A stretch of DNA of 7,106 bases from Alphaproteobacteria bacterium. Lineage in GTDB: Bacteria > Pseudomonadota > Alphaproteobacteria > UBA6615. The position numbers and the translations under genes are program-made. Position 1 is the stretch's first letter. Each line of letters opens with the position of its first letter. Location: NCBI GenBank assembly GCA_017643325.1, contig JAEPNS010000170.1, positions 1 through 7,106 of the forward strand, in the 5' to 3' direction. The notes under the pieces are model-generated. The model saw nothing but the letters and a program-made list of their open reading frames with translations, did not search any database and was not told the origin of the DNA. Below are positions 1 to 5,994 of this stretch, piece by piece.

Positions 1-1894
1 CGCGGTCGAGGCGCTCGAGCGCCTCGCTCGCGTCCAGCCACGCCGCCTCGGCCCGCTCGAGCTTCTTCTCGACATCGCCGCGCAGCTTCATGAGGTCGGA
101 CATGGCCTTGCCCTCGTATGGTTCAGGCGCGTTGTCCGGATCGAAAATCGCCCGGTCGATGGCCGTGCGCTGCTCGCCGAGCAGGGTCATCGCCTTTTCG
201 GACTCGCGCACCGCGACGCGCAGGTGCTTGGTGCGTTCACGCGCCTCCGCCGCCGCACGGCGCTCGTCCTTGCGGTTGCCGCGCCTGGGCTTCGGACCCT
301 CCGACCTTGGCTTTTCGTCTGCCCCCGGCTGGCCGCGGCCCAGCAGCAGGTCCCGGTAGTCGTCGAGGCTGCCGTCGAATTCGCGGGCGCGGCCACCGTC
401 GATCAGGATCAGCCGATCGGCCGTCGCCTCCAGCAGATGGCGGTCGTGGCTCACGACCACCGCCGCGCCCTCGAAGGCGTTCAGCGCCTGCACCAGTGCC
501 TCGCGCGCGTCGACGTCGAGGTGGTTCGTCGGTTCGTCGAGGATCAGGATGTGCGGGGCGTCCCGGGTAATCAGCGCCAGCGACAGCCGCGCGCGCTCGC
601 CGCCGGACAGGCGCTTGACCTCCAGGTGCACCTTGTCGCCGGAAAACCCGAACCGGCCGAGCTGCGCGCGCACCACGCCCGGTTTCGCGTCGGGCATCAG
701 GCGGGTCATGTGATCGAGCGGCGTGTCGTCGGCGACCAGCTCCTCGACCTGGTGCTGGGCGAAATAGCCGACACGCAGCTTGCCGCTCGCCGACATCTTT
801 CCCGCCATGGGCTCGAGTTGCCCGGCAAGTAAACGTGCCAGAGTGGTCTTGCCGTTGCCGTTCCGCCCGAGCAGCGCGATCCGGTCGTCCGGGTCAATCC
901 GGAAGGCGAGGTTCGACAGCACCGGGTTGTCCGCCTCGTAGCCCACGGCGGCCTCGTCCGCGACGATCAGCGGCGGGCGCAGTTCGTCGGGATCGGGAAA
1001 GTCAAACGAGAGCGTCGGGTCCTCGGTGGCCGCCGCGATCGGTTCCATGCGCTCCAGCGCCTTCATCCGGCTCTGGGCCTGCCGCGCGGTGTGGGCCTTG
1101 TAGCGCCAGCGGTCGACATAGGCCTGCAGCTTGGCGCGCTTCTCCTCCTGCCGCGCGCGCATCGCCTCGACCTGGTTCAGCCGCTCGCGGCGCTGGCGCT
1201 CGAAGGCATCGTAGCCGCCGGTGTAGAGCGTCGTCTGCCCGCCCTGCACATGCAGGATGTGGTCGGCCACGTTGTTCAGCAGGTCGCGCTCGTGGCTCAC
1301 GATCACCATCGACGCCGGGTAGGTGCGCAGGAAGGATTCCAGCCAAAGCGCCGCCTCGAGATCGAGATGGTTCGACGGCTCGTCGAGCAGCAGCAGGTCC
1401 GGACGCGAGAACAGCAGCCCGGCCAGCGCCACGCGCATGCGCCAGCCGCCGGAGAAGGACGACAGCGGCCGGTGCTGGGCCTCCTCGTCGAAGCCCAGCC
1501 CGGCGAGAATGCGCGCGGCGCGGGCCGGCGCGTCATGGGCGTCGATCAGGTTCAGCCGTTCGTGGATGTCGGCGATCCGGTGCGGGTCGGTTTCCGTGTC
1601 CGCCGCCGCGAGCAGTTCCTCCCGCTCCTCGTCGGCGGAAAGTACCGTCTCGAACGGGGTCGCCGATCCGCCCGGCGTCTCCTGTGCCACATAGCCGATC
1701 CGCGTGCCGCGCGGCGTCTCGACCGAACCGCCGTCGGCCTCCAGCTCGCCCGCGATCACCTTCAGCAGCGTCGACTTGCCCGCCCCGTTGCGCCCGACGA
1801 TCCCGACACGGCTCTTCGGCGGCAGCGCGGCGCTCGCGTTGTCGAGGATGGTTTGCCCGCCGAGGCGGACGGTGATGGCGTTGAGGGAAAGCAT
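1..1894 (-). CDS. yheS: ABC-F family ATPase, YheS-like (C-terminal end cut by window edge)
   Basis: This is a soluble ATPase with two ABC domains and no membrane segments. ABC-F proteins act on the ribosome, where the inter-domain linker reaches toward the P-site tRNA; the exact role of YheS is not settled. The frame is open for 631 codons and runs off the left edge. Domain 1 has Walker A GRNGAGKST (34-42), signature FSGGW (147-151), Walker B with DEPSNHLD (about 171-178) and H-loop VSHE (H201). The charged linker is about 230-290 and includes RQAQSRMKALERME. Domain 2 has Walker A GRNGNGKTT (343-351), LSGGE (429-433), DEPTNHLD (453-460) and VSHD (H483). A charged, probably coiled-coil tail follows from about 515. 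The FSGGWRMR motif, the linker and the tail (EAAWLDASEALERL) match E. coli YheS (about 637 residues) from memory, so only a few residues should be missing. The ATG at 1894 gives the family-typical N-terminus, but no Shine-Dalgarno is visible before it. The subfamily call is less certain than ABC-F itself. Confidence 0.93.
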   Translation of the reverse strand, partial: MLSLNAITVRLGGQTILDNASAALPPKSRVGIVGRNGAGKSTLLKVIAGELEADGGSVETPRGTRIGYVAQETPGGSATPFETVLSADEEREELLAAADTETDPHRIADIHERLNLIDAHDAPARAARILAGLGFDEEAQHRPLSSFSGGWRMRVALAGLLFSRPDLLLLDEPSNHLDLEAALWLESFLRTYPASMVIVSHERDLLNNVADHILHVQGGQTTLYTGGYDAFERQRRERLNQVEAMRARQEEKRAKLQAYVDRWRYKAHTARQAQSRMKALERMEPIAAATEDPTLSFDFPDPDELRPPLIVADEAAVGYEADNPVLSNLAFRIDPDDRIALLGRNGNGKTTLARLLAGQLEPMAGKMSASGKLRVGYFAQHQVEELVADDTPLDHMTRLMPDAKPGVVRAQLGRFGFSGDKVHLEVKRLSGGERARLSLALITRDAPHILILDEPTNHLDVDAREALVQALNAFEGAAVVVSHDRHLLEATADRLILIDGGRAREFDGSLDDYRDLLLGRGQPGADEKPRSEGPKPRRGNRKDERRAAAEARERTKHLRVAVRESEKAMTLLGEQRTAIDRAIFDPDNAPEPYEGKAMSDLMKLRGDVEKKLERAEAAWLDASEALERLDR

Positions 1895-1958
1895 GGCGGC
1901 GCGCTGATAGCACGCCCGCCGACCGAACAGGAAGGCATCCGTATAGCCGGTGCTGCGA
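1895..1958 (-). other. Intergenic gap before the ABC-F gene
   Basis: Sixty-four bases separate the DHDPS-family stop from the ABC-F start. A weak bulged hairpin (1935-1953) lacks a U-tract, no Shine-Dalgarno precedes the ATG, and no convincing -35/-10 pair is seen. Whether the ABC-F gene has its own promoter cannot be decided from this sequence. Confidence 0.4.
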
Positions 1959-2915
1959 TTACTCCGCTGCGGCGCGCGCGCCTTCTTCCAGCAGCCCCGC
2001 CGCCTCCAGCGCGTCGGCGATCCGGCCGATCTCGGCGTCGGTGAGCTTCACCAGCGGCGGGCGGACGACGGCGCGATCCTGCAGGCCCTGGATCACAAGC
2101 GCCTCCTTCATGCGGTTGTGCATATCCCCGAAGGGATCGGCGTAGAACGCATTGGTCGCGTGCCACATACGGTCGGAGATGTCCCTCGCACGCGGGAGAT
2201 CACCGGCCTGCACGGCGCGGAACAGGTCCACCTGCAGCGCCGCGATCACCGACCCCGCGCCGGACAGCAGCCCCTTCGCGCCCATCACCAGCGACGACAT
2301 CAGCCAGGCCGAGTTGGTGGACAGCACGTTGATCGGGCGCGGCAGGTTCTGCAGCACCCTGATGTGCCGCTCGTGCACCTGCGGCGGCGACCAGTCCTTG
2401 ATCGCCTTGATCGACGGAATGTTCTCGGCCAGCGCAACCAGCGTGTCGAGCGCGTAGGCCGTGTCGTCGGAGTACTGGAACACGATCAGCGGCAGGTCGG
2501 TCGCGTCCGCGATCGTCGCGAAATGCGCGTGCGCCATTTCCGGGCGGTGACGCACGCCGCCCATCCCGAGCGAGTGCGGCGGAAAGCAGAGCAGCGCGGA
2601 CGCACCGCCGGCCTCGGCCATCTTCGCGATCCGGGCCGCCTCCAGACTGCCGTCGGCATAGACACCGTTGATGACCGGGATGCGGTCGCCGATCTCGTCC
2701 ATGGTCACGTCGAGAATGCGGACCTGCTCCTCGAAATTGCAGGCATGGATTTCCGACGAGTGGCCGTTGACGGTGATGGCGCTGATCCCGTCGACCGACG
2801 CCACATGCGACAGATGCCGCCGCGTCTCGGCCTCGTCGATCGAGAAGTCGTCGTTGAACGCCAGCAGCGTCGCCGGAATGACGCCTTCCGGCACGAAGTT
2901 CTTCATACGGCCCAT
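1959..2915 (-). CDS. Dihydrodipicolinate synthase/N-acetylneuraminate lyase superfamily protein with non-canonical active site
   Basis: This 318-residue protein is a complete TIM-barrel class I aldolase-type enzyme of the DapA/NanA superfamily, expected in the cytoplasm. These enzymes form a Schiff base between a lysine and an oxo-acid such as pyruvate, then catalyse aldol, dehydration or retro-aldol chemistry. The N-terminal strand (GVIPATLLAF, 11-20) and the Schiff-base lysine K173 in IKAIKDW are in the expected places. The GTTGE loop of DapA is replaced by GHSSE (51-55), the TPYY stretch by FPPH (111-114) and the YNVPSRTG stretch by FQYSDDTA (146-153). By-eye alignment therefore loses the DapA catalytic Thr44, Tyr107 and Tyr133 and substrate-binding Arg138. 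It is very unlikely to be the lysine-pathway DapA; the substrate is unknown, and hydratase-aldolase or lyase activity is possible. The ATG at 2915 is chosen because GGGAG lies 7 bases upstream; an in-frame ATG at 2906 is less well placed. Its gene lies 53 bases after the antiporter stop and 64 bases before the ABC-F start. Confidence 0.9.
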   Translation of the reverse strand: MGRMKNFVPEGVIPATLLAFNDDFSIDEAETRRHLSHVASVDGISAITVNGHSSEIHACNFEEQVRILDVTMDEIGDRIPVINGVYADGSLEAARIAKMAEAGGASALLCFPPHSLGMGGVRHRPEMAHAHFATIADATDLPLIVFQYSDDTAYALDTLVALAENIPSIKAIKDWSPPQVHERHIRVLQNLPRPINVLSTNSAWLMSSLVMGAKGLLSGAGSVIAALQVDLFRAVQAGDLPRARDISDRMWHATNAFYADPFGDMHNRMKEALVIQGLQDRAVVRPPLVKLTDAEIGRIADALEAAGLLEEGARAAAE

Positions 2916-2922
2916 CTATCGT

Positions 2923-2927
2923 CTCCC
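2923..2927 (-). promoter_or_regulatory. Ribosome binding site of the DHDPS-family gene
   Basis: GGGAG on the minus strand, 7 bases before the ATG at 2915. It favours this start over the in-frame ATG at 2906, which would lie 16 bases from the motif. Confidence 0.7.
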
Positions 2928-2968
2928 GCTTTCACGCGTCCAAGGGTAGTCGAAGTCCTGACCGGCCT

Positions 2969-4702
2969 CTAGAGCCCTTCGTATTGGCGCTCGCGCACGC
3001 GGGTGCAGATCGTGTTCACCGCATCGTCCGGGACTCCCAGACCGGTGAGCACCATGGCCCCCATCTGGAGGCTCGATTCCACGAGTTCCGGTATCGTGCG
3101 TGTCGCGCCCGCGCCGTCCAGGTCGGCCGCGTGATCGAGGTCCCGCGCGCGGGCATAGACGGGAATGTCGGGCCAGCGCTGGCGGATGTCGCGGATCGCG
3201 TGCTCGGCAGCGCGCTCCTCGTCCAGCGTGATCACGATCGCGCTCGCCCGGTCCGCGCCGACCTTCTCCAGGATATTGGCCCGGGTGCCGTCGCCGAAGA
3301 ACACCGGCTCGCCGCGCCGGCGCAGCCGCGCGACGAGGTCAGTGTCGAGATCTAGGGCCACGAAGGGCACCTTCTCCTCGTTGAGCAGTTCGGCGACCGC
3401 GCGCCCCACACGTCCGTACCCGGCAACGAGGACATGCCCGCCGAAATCGGCGATCTCGTCCGGCGAGGGTTCGAGCGAGGAGACGTCGGCGTTTCGCTCC
3501 AGGCGTTCGGACACCTTGGCGCCGAGCAATGCCAGGCCCGGCGTGAGCATCATCGACAGGGCCGCCACGATCAGGAAGAACTGCCCCGCATCCGCCGCGA
3601 TGATGCCGGCTGCCATCGCGAGGCCGACAACGAGCAGGCCGAACTCGCCCGCCTCCCCCAGCAGGAGCCCGGAGTGCAGCGCGCAGGAAAATGGAAGGCC
3701 GAACAGGCGGCCCAGCACGGTGATGAGGACCGTCTTGAGGGCGACCAGGCCGAACATCGAGCCGACGATGAGGACGCCGTAGTCCGCGAACGCGGCGAGA
3801 TCGATCCCCATGCCGACGGTCATGAAGAACAGCCCCATCAGCAGGCCCTTGAACGGCTGGATGTCGACCTCGATCTGGTGGCGGAATTCGGTCTCTGACA
3901 GAAGCAGCCCCGCCAGGAAGGCGCCCAGCGCGAGGCTCAGGCCGGCCGCCGCTGTCGCCGCCGACGCACCGATGGCCGCGAGCAGGGTGATCGCCACGAA
4001 GAACTCCGGCGCGCGGGCCGAAGCGGCGAGCCGGAACAGCGGGCTCAGGATCACCCGGCCAAGCAGGAAGATTGCAACCGCCGCCCCGGCCGCAATCGCG
4101 AACCCGATGGCCAGCGCCTCCAGCAGGCTCCCGTCCCCCGCGCCGCCGAACGCACTCACGAGGATCAGGATCGGGACGACCGCCAGGTCCTGCATCAGGA
4201 GCACGGAGAACGACGCGCGCCCAACCCGGGTCGAGAGTTCGCGGCGGCGGATCAGCTCCTCGACGACGACCGCGGTCGAGGACAGGGCAAAGCTCGCCCC
4301 GATGAGGATCGCGGCGTTCACACTGTTGCCCCAGGCGTAGGCAATGCCCCCGATGGCGAGGCCGCACACGAGGATCTGTGTCGATCCAAGGCCGAGCACC
4401 AGCCGGCGCATCGACCACAGCCGTTCCAGCGACAGCTCCAGCCCGATCAGAAACAGCAGGAACACAATGCCGAACTCGGCCAGCACCGTGACGCTCTTCA
4501 CGTCCGTGATCGTCACATAGCGCAGCCAGTCGAACGTGTCGGTCAGTGCACCGGCGCCGTTCGGCCCGACGAGAATTCCCGCGAGCAGAAACCCCAGCAC
4601 CGGGCTGACCCGTGCGCGCTGGAACAGCGGCACGAGGATGGCCGCGATCGCGAGGAAGATCACCACCTCGCGCAGGAACGGTATTCCCCCTTCGTGGGGC
4701 AT
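2969..4702 (-). CDS. KefB/KefC-type monovalent cation:proton antiporter (CPA2) with KTN/RCK domain
   Basis: This 577-residue inner-membrane protein is predicted to exchange K+ (or Na+) for protons, giving pH and electrophile-stress control. Residues about 8-395 form an Na+/H+-exchanger domain with roughly twelve hydrophobic segments. They include GFLLAGILVGPNG (37-49), LIGLELSLERLW (86-97), FALSSTAVVVEEL (138-150), LLMQDLAVVP (168-177), DIQPFKGLLMGLFFMTVGM (280-298) and GEAGEFG (349-355). The cytosolic KTN domain (about 422-545) has the nucleotide-binding GYGRVG (428-433), the acidic residue at the end of strand 2 (D451), FFGDGTR (468-474) and ARARDLDH (517-524). It ends at 577 residues, whereas KefB and KefC have about 601 and 620, so the C-terminal extension is missing. 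No KefF/KefG-type ancillary gene lies alongside. The ATG at 4702 is supported by GAAGGAG 9 bases upstream; the same frame is open further upstream only as an antisense-like shadow within the hydrolase gene. The ion specificity and glutathione gating cannot be read from the sequence; YbaL-like or unnamed CPA2 members are equally possible. Confidence 0.93.
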   Translation of the reverse strand: MPHEGGIPFLREVVIFLAIAAILVPLFQRARVSPVLGFLLAGILVGPNGAGALTDTFDWLRYVTITDVKSVTVLAEFGIVFLLFLIGLELSLERLWSMRRLVLGLGSTQILVCGLAIGGIAYAWGNSVNAAILIGASFALSSTAVVVEELIRRRELSTRVGRASFSVLLMQDLAVVPILILVSAFGGAGDGSLLEALAIGFAIAAGAAVAIFLLGRVILSPLFRLAASARAPEFFVAITLLAAIGASAATAAAGLSLALGAFLAGLLLSETEFRHQIEVDIQPFKGLLMGLFFMTVGMGIDLAAFADYGVLIVGSMFGLVALKTVLITVLGRLFGLPFSCALHSGLLLGEAGEFGLLVVGLAMAAGIIAADAGQFFLIVAALSMMLTPGLALLGAKVSERLERNADVSSLEPSPDEIADFGGHVLVAGYGRVGRAVAELLNEEKVPFVALDLDTDLVARLRRRGEPVFFGDGTRANILEKVGADRASAIVITLDEERAAEHAIRDIRQRWPDIPVYARARDLDHAADLDGAGATRTIPELVESSLQMGAMVLTGLGVPDDAVNTICTRVRERQYEGL

Positions 4703-4711
4703 CGGCACGGA

Positions 4712-4718
4712 CTCCTTC
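4712..4718 (-). promoter_or_regulatory. Ribosome binding site of the antiporter gene
   Basis: GAAGGAG on the minus strand, 9 bases before the ATG at 4702. It fixes the antiporter start and excludes the much longer upstream extension of the same frame. Confidence 0.8.
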
Positions 4719-4721
4719 TCA

Positions 4722-4741
4722 CCCACCCGTAACCGGGCGGG
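4722..4741 (-). promoter_or_regulatory. Intergenic hairpin between hydrolase 2 and the antiporter
   Basis: On the minus strand, arms CCCGCCCG and CGGGTGGG flank a GTTA loop, giving an 8 bp stem with one G-U pair and no bulge. It begins 11 bases after the hydrolase stop and ends 3 bases before the antiporter Shine-Dalgarno. No U-tract follows, so it is not a standard intrinsic terminator. It may protect the 3' end of the upstream message, act as a processing site, or tune antiporter translation. In so GC-rich a genome, chance cannot be excluded. Confidence 0.5.
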
Positions 4742-4752
4742 GACCGGATTCG

Positions 4753-5976
4753 CTACCCGTGATCGTAGTCTGCGAGGGTCGTCCCGTCCTCCACGTAAAC
4801 GGTGCGCTCGTACCCGTCCGGCCGGCCGTTGGTCAGGCTCTCCAGCAGCCAGTCGGCGATGCCCGGGTAGATCTGGCCTGCGACCTCGCCCATGGGATGG
4901 AACACACCCTCGTAGAGCCAGAGTTCGCTCGGCCCGCCGAGGTGCGACCGGAATTCGGCGATGTCCTCGGGCGAGCACAGCTCGTCCATGTCGCCGGCCA
5001 CAAGCAAGTGCGGGACCTTCAGGTCCTTCGCAACGTCCGGCAGGTGTGCGAGCCGGCCGACGAATGCATCGAACTCCGCCTCGTCGGCGTAGCCCGCCAT
5101 GTACATGAAGATGCGTTTGAAGTTCGGCTGGGCCTGCTCGAAAATCATGTCGAAGGAGCCGACATTGGCCATCTGGCCGCACACGGCGGACACGCGGTCG
5201 TCGGCAGCACCGATCAGCACACCCCAGCGCGACCCCATCGACATACCGAAGATCCCGATCCTGTCTGCATCGACATCGTCGCGGGTCACCAGCCAGTCGA
5301 TCACCGCCGAGGCCGCCCGCTCATAGTTGTTCTCGGTCTGCCAGGTGCCGTCGCGGTTGCATGCCCCCTGCCCCGGCCCGTCTATGGCACAGACATTCAT
5401 GCCGCGCGGGACGAATTCGTTGGCGAACGGGTTGCAGACATCCTCCTTCACCTGGTCCATGCCCGGCAGCGCAATGATGGTCGGCTTCGGCCCGTCGCCC
5501 GTGCCATCGAGATCGGGTGCCTTGTGAAAGGTTATGTAGGCCTTCTGTCCCGGCGCGAACTCGACGGAATGGCTTTCCATCGTCCCGTTCGACCATTCGA
5601 CGACCTTGTCGTAGCAGCGGTAGAGGCCCTCGAACCACTCGACCTTTTTCGGGTTCTGGTGGATCGGGATCAGGTGCTGCGCACGCCCGTAACAGATCGC
5701 GGCGCGGTGATAGAGCTGGCGCGCCGTCACCAGGCGGCCGCGGTCCTCGGCATCCTTCGCCATGCGTTCGAGGACTTCGGCCCGTTTCGCCCACGCCTTG
5801 GGAAACGACCGGCGCCCGGTCACCTTCGAATAGACGGCGTTGAGGTCCTCGAACTTGGTCCCGCGCTCCAGCCGGTTGCCCATGATTCCCGGATGCAGCA
5901 CGTCCTCGTTGTCGGACAGCATCAGGAAATTGTCGAAGATCCAGCCCTGTTCGGCGCGCAGTTGCGGTTTCGGCAT
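4753..5976 (-). CDS. Alpha/beta hydrolase, 2,6-dihydroxypseudooxynicotine hydrolase/FrsA-like (tandem copy 2)
   Basis: This 407-residue cytoplasmic serine hydrolase has no signal peptide. Residues 1 to about 155 form a helical cap-type N-terminal domain (for example RQLYHRAAICYGRAQHLIPI). The alpha/beta-hydrolase core follows, with LPGMD (170-174), RGMNVCAIDGPGQG (191-204), nucleophile elbow GMSMG (S246), probable acid D331 in GDMDELC and catalytic histidine H360 in GVFHPMGE. The PGMDxxKED, RGM..DGPGQG and ADWLL patterns recall the Arthrobacter nicotine-pathway C-C hydrolase and fungal Ayg1-type hydrolases. C-C hydrolysis of a 1,3-dicarbonyl-type compound is therefore plausible, with simple esterase activity the alternative. 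The ATG at 5976 is chosen because GGGGGA lies 7 bases upstream; a TTG at 5994 directly abuts the previous stop and has no ribosome site. The gene starts 18 bases after its paralogue, so the two are almost certainly co-transcribed. The substrate is unknown. Confidence 0.92.
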   Translation of the reverse strand: MPKPQLRAEQGWIFDNFLMLSDNEDVLHPGIMGNRLERGTKFEDLNAVYSKVTGRRSFPKAWAKRAEVLERMAKDAEDRGRLVTARQLYHRAAICYGRAQHLIPIHQNPKKVEWFEGLYRCYDKVVEWSNGTMESHSVEFAPGQKAYITFHKAPDLDGTGDGPKPTIIALPGMDQVKEDVCNPFANEFVPRGMNVCAIDGPGQGACNRDGTWQTENNYERAASAVIDWLVTRDDVDADRIGIFGMSMGSRWGVLIGAADDRVSAVCGQMANVGSFDMIFEQAQPNFKRIFMYMAGYADEAEFDAFVGRLAHLPDVAKDLKVPHLLVAGDMDELCSPEDIAEFRSHLGGPSELWLYEGVFHPMGEVAGQIYPGIADWLLESLTNGRPDGYERTVYVEDGTTLADYDHG

Positions 5977-5983
5977 GTCTCGA

Positions 5984-5989
5984 TCCCCC
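5984..5989 (-). promoter_or_regulatory. Ribosome binding site of hydrolase copy 2
   Basis: GGGGGA on the minus strand, 7 bases before the ATG at 5976 and 5 bases after the upstream stop codon. The position decides the ATG over the TTG at 5994 and would suit translational coupling between the two hydrolases. Confidence 0.7.
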
Positions 5990-5994
5990 GTCAA

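Noticed and set aside
835..1875. Plus-strand 346-codon and overlapping open frames opposite the ABC-F gene
   Set aside because: They are low-complexity Arg/Pro/Ala/Ser shadows. The minus-strand ABC-F frame accounts for every base here with all its motifs in order.
1895..1935. Sigma-70-like promoter for the ABC-F gene (TTCCTG ... TGCTAT on the minus strand)
   Set aside because: The match to consensus is poor and the spacer is only about 15 bases; such matches are expected by chance.
1935..1953. Terminator after the DHDPS-family gene
   Set aside because: The stem (GCA-CCG paired with CGG-A-TGC) is short with a bulged A, and it is followed by CTTCCTGTT rather than a U-tract. This is too weak to call.
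1959..2915. Annotation as dapA (4-hydroxy-tetrahydrodipicolinate synthase)
   Set aside because: The DapA catalytic Thr, two Tyr and the substrate-binding Arg are all replaced in the by-eye alignment, so only superfamily membership is supported.
1950..2972. Plus-strand 340-codon open frame opposite the DHDPS-family gene
   Set aside because: It is a GC-driven antisense shadow rich in Arg and His with no family motifs, covering the whole of a well-supported gene.
3339..4418. Minus-strand 359-codon open frame inside the antiporter gene
   Set aside because: It is an out-of-frame translation of the antiporter, rich in Arg and Gly, without membrane segments or motifs.
4703..5182. Extension of the antiporter frame upstream to give a 737-residue protein
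   Set aside because: The extra 160 residues are arginine- and proline-rich, overlap the well-supported hydrolase gene on the same strand, and have no antiporter similarity. The ATG at 4702 has a good ribosome site.
5977..5994. TTG at 5994 as the start of hydrolase copy 2
   Set aside because: It directly follows the TGA of copy 1, has no ribosome site, and adds only six residues. The ATG at 5976 has GGGGGA at a proper distance.
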